Assembly: GCF_035634895.1 (NCBI RefSeq) | Contig: NZ_DASQCC010000031.1 | Coordinates: 37,477-101,476, forward strand | DNA length: 64,000 nt | Direction of reading: 5' to 3' | From: Actinophytocola sp035634895 | GTDB taxonomy: Bacteria; Actinomycetota; Actinomycetes; Mycobacteriales; Pseudonocardiaceae | Part shown: positions 52,821 through 61,030 of the stretch, in pieces | How the letters are laid out: every line of letters begins with the position of its first letter | Position numbering within the stretch: the stretch's first letter is position 1 | Translations under genes and position numbers: made by a program | The notes under the pieces: generated by a model | What the model saw: the letters and a program-made list of their open reading frames with translations, nothing else | The model's database searches: none | What the model was told of the DNA's origin: nothing

Positions 52821-53720
52821 TCAGCCGACCAGCAGCACGAGCTTTCCGCGCACTTGACCCGCTTCGCCGACGCGATGTGCCTGCGCGACTTCGGTCAGCG
52901 GGAACGTCTGTCCTACGGGGAGTGAGAACCGTCCGGACTCGACCAGGTCGCCGATCTCGTCGAGCGTGTAGAGGGCGCGACCAGCGTCGCCCTTGCTGAA
53001 CCGCACGCCGTACTGCTGCGCGCCCTCGAAGTCCGCGATGGTGATGACATGCCGCGGGCCGCCCGCGAGGTCGATGAGATCGGGCAGGACGCCGCTTCCG
53101 GCGACATCGAGCGCCAGGTCGACGCCGTCGGGGCAGAGCGCACGGACTCGCTGCGCCATGCCGTCTCCGTAGGCGACGGGTTCGGCGCCGAACGAACGGA
53201 TCACATCGTGGTTGCCGGGGCCGCAGGTACCGATCACGTGCGCGCCCCGTGCGACGGCGAGTTGGACGGCGGCACGACCGATGTTGCCGGAGGCACCGTT
53301 GACGAGCAGTGTGCTACCGCTCCGGACGCCGAGCTGGTCGAGCGCACGCGCGGCCGTCTCGACCGCGACCGGCAGCGCGGCGGCCGCGGCGAAGTCGATC
53401 GACGGCGGGATGGGTGCGTAATGGGGCAGCACCGCCAGTTCGGCCTGCGCGGCGCCGGCGCAGAACCCGAAGACGCGGTCACCGACAGCGATGTCCGTGA
53501 CGCCATCGCCGAGCTCGTCGACGATGCCCGCCACTTCGTGCCCCATGGTCTGCGGGAGCTCCTGGTCCATCAGGCCTTGCCGCTTCTTCCAGTCGCTCGC
53601 GTTGACACCGGCGGCCCGCACCGCGATCCGAACCTCGCCGGGGCCCGGATGTGGATCCGGGAGGTCCGCGATCTCGAGGACCTCCGGGCCTCCGAACCGG
53701 CTGAACTGAGCTGCCTTCAT
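52821..53720 (-). CDS. NADP-dependent quinone-oxidoreductase-like MDR enzyme
   Basis: A 299-residue medium-chain dehydrogenase without zinc ligands. The N-terminal part reads MKAAQFSRFGGPEVLEI, the catalytic domain has GHEVAGIVDELG, and the NADPH-binding loop is LVNGASGNIGRAAVQLAVARG. Such enzymes reduce quinones or enones. The gene is divergent from a TetR regulator, with palindromes between them, so repression by TetR with relief by a toxic quinone or similar ligand is a reasonable inference. The ATG at 53720 has AGAGGA upstream. Confidence 0.9.
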   Translation of the reverse strand: MKAAQFSRFGGPEVLEIADLPDPHPGPGEVRIAVRAAGVNASDWKKRQGLMDQELPQTMGHEVAGIVDELGDGVTDIAVGDRVFGFCAGAAQAELAVLPHYAPIPPSIDFAAAAALPVAVETAARALDQLGVRSGSTLLVNGASGNIGRAAVQLAVARGAHVIGTCGPGNHDVIRSFGAEPVAYGDGMAQRVRALCPDGVDLALDVAGSGVLPDLIDLAGGPRHVITIADFEGAQQYGVRFSKGDAGRALYTLDEIGDLVESGRFSLPVGQTFPLTEVAQAHRVGEAGQVRGKLVLLVG

Positions 53721-53780
53721 GAGTTGTCCTCTTCTGGGCACGGCGGGTCGACCGCGCTCGGAGCGTTGGTCGTCATGGTT

Positions 53781-53845
53781 ACGAACACAGTTCCTATAAT
53801 AGGAACATCGTTCGTGTCAACTCTGATACGAACGCTGTTCGTATC
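53781..53845. promoter_or_regulatory. TetR operators and divergent promoter region
   Basis: Two palindromes. At 53790–53806, GTTCCTAT-A-ATAGGAAC is perfect, and ACGAAC/GTTCGT flank it symmetrically at 53781 and 53810. At 53825–53845, GATACGAAC-GCT-GTTCGTATC is also perfect. Both contain ACGAAC/GTTCGT half-sites, as expected for one regulator. On the minus strand TTGACA (53815–53820) and TATAGG (53793–53798) are 16 bases apart, a credible promoter for the oxidoreductase that overlaps the first palindrome. The TetR gene starts 17 bases after the second. Confidence 0.8.
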
Positions 53846-53861
53846 GAGCTATGGTGGTGGG

Positions 53862-54563
53862 ATGACCCCGAAAGAGCGACGCGCGGCCCGCCACCTGCGC
53901 CCGAGCACCGACGACCCCAAGCCGCGGCGCCGCACCGTGAAGCAGGTCATCGACACCGCGCTGGGCCTCATCGCCACAGAGGGCTACGAGGCGCTCACGA
54001 TGCGCCGGCTGGCCAATGCGCTCGACACCGGGCCCGCATCGCTCTACAACCACGTGGTCAACAAGGCCGACCTAGACGAGCTGCTCATCGGGCGGCTGTG
54101 CACCGAGCTCGTGCTACCCGAGCCCGACCCCGCGGCCTGGCGGGAGCAGATCCGCGGGGTGTGCGTCCAGATGCGCGATCAGTACCTGAAATATCCCGGA
54201 ATCTCCCGAGCCGTGCTCGCGATGGCCCCCACCGACCTGGAGATCGTGCGCGTCAGCGAAGGAATGCTGGCGATCCTGCTCACCGGCGGCGTCACCCCGC
54301 AGGCCGCCGCCTGGGCCAGCGACGCCCTCCTGCTGTACGTCGCCGCCTACTGCCTCGAGTTATCGATCGCGGACCAGCGCTCGTCGCATGACGACGCCGT
54401 CTGGGTCCGCGACCGCGACGAACTGCTGCGCCGGTTCACCGCCCTACCCGCCGAGACCTTCCCCCACACCACCCGTCACGCCGCCGAGATCACCGCCGGC
54501 GAGGGCCACGACCGGTTCGACTTCACCCTCGCCCTGATGATCGACGGCCTCGCACACCGCTGA
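53862..54563 (+). CDS. TetR-family repressor
   Basis: A 233-residue regulator. The N-terminal helix-turn-helix spans TVKQVIDTALGLIATEGYEA and LTMRRLANALDTGPASLYNHV, residues about 22–65. The C-terminal half resembles the tetracycline-repressor-type ligand domain of actinobacterial TetR proteins. The ATG at 53862 was chosen because it starts just beyond the second palindrome; the longer upstream frame reads through the operators. It is predicted to repress itself and the divergent oxidoreductase. The ligand is unknown. Its last 41 bases overlap a small minus-strand frame. Confidence 0.92.
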   Translation: MTPKERRAARHLRPSTDDPKPRRRTVKQVIDTALGLIATEGYEALTMRRLANALDTGPASLYNHVVNKADLDELLIGRLCTELVLPEPDPAAWREQIRGVCVQMRDQYLKYPGISRAVLAMAPTDLEIVRVSEGMLAILLTGGVTPQAAAWASDALLLYVAAYCLELSIADQRSSHDDAVWVRDRDELLRRFTALPAETFPHTTRHAAEITAGEGHDRFDFTLALMIDGLAHR

Positions 54564-54726
54564 CGCCCTTGCCTACCGCGTCGCCGACACCGGTGGCCCC
54601 GGTCAGGGGTTGGACGGCCAGTGGCGAGAGGAACTGGCCGAGGAAGATCCCGCCGACGAGTCCACTGAGGACGCGGAGTCGAAGGACGGCGGTCGACTCG
54701 CGCAGTTCCTGCCCAGCAGACGACAT
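54523..54726 (-). CDS. Small hypothetical protein with one hydrophobic segment
   Basis: A frame of 67 residues. The ATG at 54726 has AGGAG eight bases upstream and follows the next membrane-protein gene by 11 bases. One hydrophobic stretch (LSGLVGGIFLGQFLSPLAV) may span the membrane; the tail is Gly/Arg-rich. It overlaps the TetR 3' end by 41 bases on the opposite strand. No family recognised. It may be the front part of a gene whose end has been lost. Confidence 0.4.
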   Translation of the reverse strand: MSSAGQELRESTAVLRLRVLSGLVGGIFLGQFLSPLAVQPLTGATGVGDAVGKGVSGVRGRRSSGRG

Positions 54727-54737
54727 CCGGTGGTCTC

Positions 54738-55073
54738 CTACGTTCCGGTCGCCAGCCCGAACGCGACGAAGGTGGCGATGCCGAGTACCAACGCGATGAT
54801 CGCGCCGGCCCAGCCGCCGAGGTCGCGGTCACGCATGCCGAAGAACGCGGACACAAGCGCACCCGCGGCGAGCACCAGGCACACGATCCCAGGAATGCTG
54901 CCGACACCGCCCTGCCAGATCAGCAAACCGGCTCCAAGCCCGGCACCGAGCCCGCCGATAATCGCGATCCATTCCCGCACGCTGTCAAGCAACGCGCCGC
55001 CCGCGGCCTTCCCCACCTTCCGCCAGGACACGTCAGGCCCCGTCCTCCCGTCGTCCGGTTCGCTTCTTACCAC
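54738..55073 (-). CDS. Small membrane protein, three predicted helices
   Basis: A 111-residue protein. After a polar N-terminus of about 35 residues, three hydrophobic segments follow: WIAIIGGLGAGLGAGLLIW, IPGIVCLVLAAGALVSAFFG and WAGAIIALVLGIATFVAFGL, the last reaching the C-terminus. A short basic/acidic loop (MRDRDLG) separates the last two. No family recognised. The start is uncertain: a GTG at 55073 without a good ribosome-binding site. It probably forms a short operon with the 67-residue frame downstream. Confidence 0.6.
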   Translation of the reverse strand: MVRSEPDDGRTGPDVSWRKVGKAAGGALLDSVREWIAIIGGLGAGLGAGLLIWQGGVGSIPGIVCLVLAAGALVSAFFGMRDRDLGGWAGAIIALVLGIATFVAFGLATGT

Positions 55074-55198
55074 GTCTGCTGCCTGGTCACGACGATCGTA
55101 GTTCGCTCCAGGTCATACCTCCTCAGTCAGTGGCCATCCAGTCGCCATCCAGTTGGGGCGTCGATGGTGTGGGCGTCGCTGACCACGAGGAGGGTTTG

Positions 55199-56218
55199 AT
55201 GAGACGAAGAAGACTGGCCACGACGCTCACCATCGGCTTGGCCGGGGCGCTGTTCGTCGCGCCGGTGCAGGCCAGTGCCGGGCCGACCGCGGAACAGGCA
55301 CGGCCACAAGGATCGGCGCCGGTCGCGTTGAGCGCGGTCGAGCACATCAGCCGGACGTCCGTCGGCGCGGACGGGCTGACGCACACCACGCAGGAGCAGA
55401 GCCGGTTCTACCGCGACACCCACGGCCGCGTCCGCCACGAGAGCGGGTCGGTCGTGACGATCGACGACCCGGTCGCCGGTTCGTCCGTGCGTATGGACAC
55501 CAAGGCCGGCACGTACACGAAGACGACCGCACCCGACAAGCCGAGCCCGCCTCCGGCAACCGGACCAGCGAAGGCCAGCCAGGAGAAACTCAGCTCCGGC
55601 TACCAGAGCCTCGGCACGGCCTCGTTCGGGAACGTGAAGGCCGAGGGGCGTTCCTACACCGTCACCACTCCCCGCGAGAACGCCGCGCCGGTCTCCAGGG
55701 AGGTGACCACCTGGCTCGCCAGGGACGTCCAGCTGGCCGTCCAGATCCGGGTCGTCGAGGCCTCCGGCGCTTCGTACACCAGGACCTACACCGGCATCCA
55801 GACCAAGGCCGTCCCGGCGGAGCTGTTCACCGTGCCATCCGGTTACCGGCAGGTGGACGCGACCACCGCGGCCGTTGCGCAGGCCCCGGAATGCCCGCTG
55901 GCGATCGCGCCCGACCCGCTGATCCTGACCAGCTTCCCCGGCTATCTCGATGGCAACTACCACATCGGATACACCGACACCCCGAACACCGGATGCGTGA
56001 TGGCGCAAGCCGCTGCACTGTTCAACCAGGGTGACGTGCTCTGGCCCGCCCAGGCCACGCCGCTGTTGCTGCCGGCCTTCGCATGGTTCTGGTACGACAA
56101 CGGCGGTCCGATCCCGTTCTCGCCCTATGTCGTGTTCGCCGAGTCGGCATTCCTTGCCGCCAACACCGAACACGCCACGGTGGGATACTCGTTGGTGGTG
56201 CTGACCGTTTTCGCCTGA
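55199..56218 (+). CDS. Secreted protein of unknown function
   Basis: A 339-residue protein with a signal peptide (MRRRRLATTLTIGLAGALF, then VQASAG). The mature part has a Lys/Pro-rich low-complexity stretch near residues 110–125 (TTAPDKPSPPPATGPAK), a central beta-rich portion with many Thr/Tyr/Arg residues, and a C-terminal region rich in Phe, Pro and Trp. I recognise no enzyme motif. The central part resembles the lipoprotein-like domain that measures residual YTRTYTGI-type strands in other actinobacterial secreted proteins only in general style. The ATG at 55199 has GAGGAGG five bases upstream, an excellent site; the frame is open further up but less plausible. The role is unknown. Confidence 0.75.
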   Translation: MRRRRLATTLTIGLAGALFVAPVQASAGPTAEQARPQGSAPVALSAVEHISRTSVGADGLTHTTQEQSRFYRDTHGRVRHESGSVVTIDDPVAGSSVRMDTKAGTYTKTTAPDKPSPPPATGPAKASQEKLSSGYQSLGTASFGNVKAEGRSYTVTTPRENAAPVSREVTTWLARDVQLAVQIRVVEASGASYTRTYTGIQTKAVPAELFTVPSGYRQVDATTAAVAQAPECPLAIAPDPLILTSFPGYLDGNYHIGYTDTPNTGCVMAQAAALFNQGDVLWPAQATPLLLPAFAWFWYDNGGPIPFSPYVVFAESAFLAANTEHATVGYSLVVLTVFA

Positions 56219-56386
56219 GCAGAAACGTGGGGCGCCGTAACCGCGGCGCCCCAACCCTTTCGCCGCCGACGGACCACCCGGCATGCATCCAGCCAGCGGA
56301 GAGGAGTTACGGCGAACGCGGGATGGCCCCGGTGGCCAGACCACCAGTTGAATGAGGCCCGGCGTCGATCGAACGCGAGGGCCGAG

Positions 56387-59300
56387 ATGTCCGTTCGAAT
56401 CGCGGTGCTGGGGCCGATCTCCGTGTGGCGGGTGAACGACAAGGTCGGCCTCGGGCCACCACAACAGCGCGCGGTGCTGGGACTGCTGGCGTTGGCGGGC
56501 GGTCAGCCGCTGTCGCGGGCCGAGCTGGTCGACGCGTTGTGGTCCGACCGGCCACCGCCGACCGCGGCCAACACGATCCAGACCTACGTCAAGCAGCTCC
56601 GCCGACTACTCGAGCCGGACCGGCAGGTCCGGGCCAGGAGCGCGATCCTTCCCCTGGTTGGTGACGGCTACGCCCTGCGCCTTCCGCCCGACGACATCGA
56701 CGTCCTCCGGTTCCGGCGGTTGGTCGCGTCCACGGGGAAGTGCGGCGGCGAGTCACACCGCACGGCGGCCCTGCTCGGCGAGAGCCTGGCCATGTGGCGG
56801 GGTGCGCCGTTCTGCGACATCCCTTTCCTGGCCGGACATCCGAAGGTGACGTCACTGGTCGCCGAACGGCAGGCCACCCTGGTCCGGTACGGCGAGGCCC
56901 TGATCACCATCGGCGACGCGGGAGAGGCGGTGGCCGTGCTCGGCGAGGCGGTCGCCACCCAGCCGTTGAACGAGGCCCTGCAGGCACTGTTGATCCGCGC
57001 CCACCTGGCCATCGGGCAGCGGTCCGAGGCGTTCACCATCTACCGGGGGGTCCGCGACCGGCTGGCCGCGGAGCTCGGCGTCGACCCGGGGCCGGCGCTG
57101 TCCGAGGCGTATCTCGCGCTGCTGCAGGGAAAGAAGCCGCCGCACGAGCCGGTGCCGGCGCACGCGGTGCCGGCGCAGCTCCCGGCCGACGTGCCGGACT
57201 TCACCGGGCGCGGCGCACAGCTCGGCGCATTGGACTCGCTCGTCGCGCCGCACGACACCGTGCCGGTCTCGGTGGTCTCGGGCACCGCCGGGGTCGGCAA
57301 GACCGCGCTGGCGGTGCACTGGGCGCACCGGATGCGCGACCGCTTCCCCGACGGGCAGCTGTACGTCGACCTGCGTGGCTTCGACGTCGGCTGGCCCATG
57401 TCCGCCGGCGACGCGCTGACGCGGTTCCTCGGCGCGCTCGGCGTGCCCGAGTGGCACGTACCGCTCGACGTCGAGGACCGGGCCGCCCGCTACCGCACCG
57501 AGCTCGCCAGCCGGCGGACGCTTGTCGTACTGGACAACGCGGCGACGGTCGAGCAGGTGCGGCCACTGCTGCCCGGGACCGCCTCCTGCGCGGTCGTAGT
57601 CACCAGCCGGGACAGCCTCGCCGGCCTGGTCTCCCGGCACGGCGCGAGACGGCTCGAGCTGGACCTGCTGCCGCTCGACGACGCCGTCACGTTGCTGCGC
57701 AGGCTGATCGGGCCTGGCGCCGAGCCGGCGGCGACGGCCACCCTGGCCGCGCAGTGCGCACGGCTGCCGCTGGCCCTGCGGGTGGCCGCCGAGCTGGCCA
57801 TCACCCACGACGGCGCCTCGCTGCCCGAGCTGGTGGACGACCTGGCGGACCGGCACGGCCGGCTGAACCTGCTCGACGCCGGCTCGGACCACCACACCAA
57901 GGTGCGGGCCGTGTTCTCGTGGTCCTACCGGCGTTTGCCCGCGGACGTGGCACGGGCCTTCCGGTTGTTCGCGCTGTACCCCGGCGACGAGCTGGACCCC
58001 TACGGCGCCGCCGCGCTCTTCGGCACCGGGCTGACGGACGCCCGCCGGCTGCTCGCGGCGCTGTCCCGTGCCCACCTCATCCGGCCGGCGGGACCCGACC
58101 GGTACGGGATCCACGACCTGCTGCGCGCGTACGCCGTCCAGCGGGGCGACCCCGCCGACCGGCACGCCGCGCTGACAAGGCTGTTCGACTACTTCGTGGC
58201 CGCGGCCGGCGCGGCGGCGCGGGTGCTGGAGCCGTCCGCCCGGCACCCCGCGACCGACCAGCCGGTCACGTCGCTGCCGGCGTTCGCCGACGCCGGCGCG
58301 GCCAGGGCATGGCTCGACGCGGAGCGGCCCACGCTGGTCACGGTGATCGACCACACCGCGCGCCACGGCTGGCCGGCGCACACCGAGCGGCTGGCCGCGA
58401 GCCTGTACCGGTACCTCGACGGCGGCCACTACCCGGACGCGCTGAGAATCTACACACAGGCGGCGGAAGCGGCGCGCCGGGCAGGCGACCAGACCGCGCG
58501 CGGCCACGCGTTGATCAACCTCGGCTCGGTGTACCGGTTGCGGGGGCGCTACCACGTGGCCGCGGCGCAGTACCGCCGCGCGTGCACGCTGCACCGGCGG
58601 GCCGGTGACGCGCGTGGCCAGGCCAGGGCACTGGCGCACCTCGGGACCGTGCTGTTCCGGTTGGGGCAGCCGGCATCGGGGGCGCTGTGCCAGCAGCGGG
58701 CGCTGGGCCTCTACCGCCAAGCGGGCGACCAAACCGGTCAGGCACGGGTACTGACGAACCTGGGCATCATCGACGAGCGCCTGGGGCGGTTCGGGTCGGC
58801 GCGCCAGCACCACCAGCAGGCGCTGGCACGGTACCGGCTGGTCGGTGACCGGGTGTGCGAGGCGGTGTCGCTGAGCCGGCTGGGACTGATCGACGCGCGG
58901 CAGGGCGGCGGGGGCCCGGCACGAGCGACGCACGAGCGGGCGTTGGCGTACTTCCGGACGATCGGGCACCGGCGCGGTGAGGCGCACCTGCACACGAACC
59001 TCGCTGCACTGGACGTCCACCTGGGACGGTACGAGTCGGCGGTGCGCGACCACCGCGAGGCACTGGACCTGTTCCAGCAGATCGGCGACCCACACGGGGA
59101 GATCACAACCCGCAACGGCCTCGGCGACGCCCTGCGGTCGGCCGGCCGGCCGGCGGAGGCACTGGCACAGTTCCGCGACGCACTGACGCTGGCGGTGGAG
59201 ACGTGTGACCGGGACGAGCAGGCGCGGGCACACGGCGGAATGGCGAGGACGCACCAGGTGCTCGGACAGCGCGAGGAGGCCCGGCGGCATTGGCGCCAGG

Positions 59301-59407
59301 CTCTCGCGCTGTACACGGCGTTCGGCGCCCCGGAAGCCGCGGACGCACGTGCCGGCCTCGCGGCCCTCGACCCGGCCGCACGGACCGGTGAGGCCGTGTC
59401 CTCATGA
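56387..59407 (+). CDS. Second SARP/AfsR-type regulator
   Basis: A protein of about 1006 residues in the AfsR layout. An N-terminal winged helix (SVRIAVLGPISVWRVND onward) is followed by the bacterial activator domain (ALQALLIRAHLAIGQRSEAF), an NB-ARC ATPase with P-loop GTAGVGKTALAV near residue 305, and about eight tetratricopeptide repeats to the end (for example QTARGHALINLGSVYRLRGR). It differs clearly from the SARP at 45766–48861 and lies 7.5 kb outside it. Which genes it controls is unclear; no phased repeats are obvious next to it. The ATG at 56387 was chosen over upstream starts because it matches the usual SARP N-terminus. Confidence 0.93.
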   Translation: MSVRIAVLGPISVWRVNDKVGLGPPQQRAVLGLLALAGGQPLSRAELVDALWSDRPPPTAANTIQTYVKQLRRLLEPDRQVRARSAILPLVGDGYALRLPPDDIDVLRFRRLVASTGKCGGESHRTAALLGESLAMWRGAPFCDIPFLAGHPKVTSLVAERQATLVRYGEALITIGDAGEAVAVLGEAVATQPLNEALQALLIRAHLAIGQRSEAFTIYRGVRDRLAAELGVDPGPALSEAYLALLQGKKPPHEPVPAHAVPAQLPADVPDFTGRGAQLGALDSLVAPHDTVPVSVVSGTAGVGKTALAVHWAHRMRDRFPDGQLYVDLRGFDVGWPMSAGDALTRFLGALGVPEWHVPLDVEDRAARYRTELASRRTLVVLDNAATVEQVRPLLPGTASCAVVVTSRDSLAGLVSRHGARRLELDLLPLDDAVTLLRRLIGPGAEPAATATLAAQCARLPLALRVAAELAITHDGASLPELVDDLADRHGRLNLLDAGSDHHTKVRAVFSWSYRRLPADVARAFRLFALYPGDELDPYGAAALFGTGLTDARRLLAALSRAHLIRPAGPDRYGIHDLLRAYAVQRGDPADRHAALTRLFDYFVAAAGAAARVLEPSARHPATDQPVTSLPAFADAGAARAWLDAERPTLVTVIDHTARHGWPAHTERLAASLYRYLDGGHYPDALRIYTQAAEAARRAGDQTARGHALINLGSVYRLRGRYHVAAAQYRRACTLHRRAGDARGQARALAHLGTVLFRLGQPASGALCQQRALGLYRQAGDQTGQARVLTNLGIIDERLGRFGSARQHHQQALARYRLVGDRVCEAVSLSRLGLIDARQGGGGPARATHERALAYFRTIGHRRGEAHLHTNLAALDVHLGRYESAVRDHREALDLFQQIGDPHGEITTRNGLGDALRSAGRPAEALAQFRDALTLAVETCDRDEQARAHGGMARTHQVLGQREEARRHWRQALALYTAFGAPEAADARAGLAALDPAARTGEAVSS

Positions 59408-59511
59408 GCGGGAGCAGGGCATAGGCCGGCCCAGCGACCGAGGTGGACCTGGCGACCGAGGAAGTGAGGGTTCCCGCCATGGGTTGAGGTCGGACCAGAC
59501 CCGGGCGAACG

Positions 59512-60639
59512 TCAGCGCGGCGTGAACGTCATGGGGTCCGGAGGATCTTCTTCTCGACCGAGGAACAGGCCGATCTGGCCTGGTGTGGCGTATTTGACCA
59601 GGAACGCGGAGACCGAGAGGTCTGGTGAGTACTGGCAGGTGATCCGCGCCGGCGCCAGCCTCACAATCCCCCAGTCGTCCGGGTTCGCTGTGGATGGCGC
59701 CCAGCAGCAGGCCCAGCCGTCGTGAGTCTCGCCCCACGGGATCATTCCCTCGGCTTCGGGGTGAATGGGGGGATGCTGCTCTGGTCGTCGTCTGGGGTTG
59801 GCTGATGCCTCGGCGTGGATCTTCTCGATCAGGCGGTTCAGGCTGTCGTTCCTGCCGCTGACCGGACTCGTGACCGTGATGTCGCCGAACTGTCCCGGGC
59901 CGTAGGTGTCGATGAATGTCTTGTAGTCCGAGGGCAGACCGAAGCCGAACTGCCTCTCGATTGACTTCCAGTCCAATGTGGACATCTCGGGTCGCGCCGG
60001 GCCGATGATGCTCGCCAGTTCGGTGAACTCGCTCTTCGGGCTTCCGCCGCCATGGCTGCGTTCGATCCAGAAGCTCTCCGTCGACGGCGGTGGGGGTCCA
60101 GGTGGTTCGACTGCCTGGAACCGCGGTGCGCCGGCACGCGGAATCACGCCGAACGGTCGGGTGTCGAACCGCCCGGTGACGACCTCGACGAGGAGGTCGA
60201 CCAGGCCGCCGTCGAAGGCTCGCCAGTACGCGAACTCACGTTCGGCGGCGACCACGGGCCAGTCTTCCGGGTTCTCGCCGTCCGTCAGCCAGAAGAACAG
60301 GTCGCCCTGTTTCGACCTGCCCCAGGGAAGAAGTCCGCCAGGCTCGGGAAATATCGGCAACGGGAACCGATCCGACTCACCTGTCCGCCACGCACGCATG
60401 TCTTCCAGCCGGTGCGCGTAGTAACCGAGGAACTCATCTCGCGACCCGCCCATATCACCGGGTCTGGTCACTCGGACGAAATCCTGAAAGTGGCCCGGCG
60501 GGAGAACCTCCACCAGCTCCTTGTACGCCGAAGGAAGGCGGAGACCGATGGACTTCTCCATTACCTTCCAGTCGAAATGATCTCGAGCGACCCGCCCGCC
60601 GAACTCCACGAGCGTCAGCAGTTCGTCGACACCGGTCAC
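59512..60639 (-). CDS. Tandem SMI1/KNR4-like (SUKH) protein
   Basis: A protein of about 375 residues with two copies of a SUKH-like domain. Copy 1 (about 20–170) has WKVMEKSIGLRLPSAYKELV and the later LLPWGRSKQGDLFFWLTDG; copy 2 (about 220–370) has WKSIERQFGFGLPSDYKTFI and MIPWGETHDGWACCWAPS. Repetition of the same order shows a duplication. SUKH proteins are widespread as immunity proteins for bacterial toxins and as general binding modules. Its GTG overlaps the TGA of the small membrane gene upstream (GTGA). No toxin gene is recognised beside it, so an orphan immunity or regulatory role is open. Confidence 0.85.
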   Translation of the reverse strand: MTGVDELLTLVEFGGRVARDHFDWKVMEKSIGLRLPSAYKELVEVLPPGHFQDFVRVTRPGDMGGSRDEFLGYYAHRLEDMRAWRTGESDRFPLPIFPEPGGLLPWGRSKQGDLFFWLTDGENPEDWPVVAAEREFAYWRAFDGGLVDLLVEVVTGRFDTRPFGVIPRAGAPRFQAVEPPGPPPPSTESFWIERSHGGGSPKSEFTELASIIGPARPEMSTLDWKSIERQFGFGLPSDYKTFIDTYGPGQFGDITVTSPVSGRNDSLNRLIEKIHAEASANPRRRPEQHPPIHPEAEGMIPWGETHDGWACCWAPSTANPDDWGIVRLAPARITCQYSPDLSVSAFLVKYATPGQIGLFLGREEDPPDPMTFTPR

Positions 60640-60998
60640 CAAAGTAGTCCCTTGCCGAGCATCTGGGGCACCGTCGACTCGTTCAGCACGAACAACAGAC
60701 TAGGGGCAACCAGGAGGACGACGGTGGCCAGCCAGTACATGAAGGCGGGCCACCGCATGGTCCTTCGGTACCTCCGGTTCATCAGCACGGCCAGCGCCAC
60801 CAGCACACCTCCGCCGACCAGGACAAAGGCTATGCTGATCTGCGCCTCCGCGCCGCCGTACGGGGAGGCCACGGTGCCCCACACCTTCGCGCGCACGTAG
60901 TAGCTGAAAGCCACCGCACTTGTTACGGGAAAGGCCAGGGCGTACCCGAGCAACAGGTTGGTGACAGCCCAGGAGCCGACGCGGCTCAGCGTGTCCAT
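60636..60998 (-). CDS. Small membrane protein
   Basis: About 120 residues with three hydrophobic segments (NLLLGYALAFPVTSAVAFSY, ISIAFVLVGGGVLVALAVLM and YWLATVVLLVAPSLLFVL) separated by short basic loops. No family recognised. The start at 60998 (ATG with GAGG close upstream) is tentative. It sits between the DUF1906 protein gene and the tandem SUKH gene, overlapping the latter by four bases, so the three appear to be one transcript. Confidence 0.6.
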   Translation of the reverse strand: MDTLSRVGSWAVTNLLLGYALAFPVTSAVAFSYYVRAKVWGTVASPYGGAEAQISIAFVLVGGGVLVALAVLMNRRYRRTMRWPAFMYWLATVVLLVAPSLLFVLNESTVPQMLGKGLLW

Positions 60999-61030
60999 CG
61001 CCTCATCGGCATCGGCTCCATCGTCTTCGG

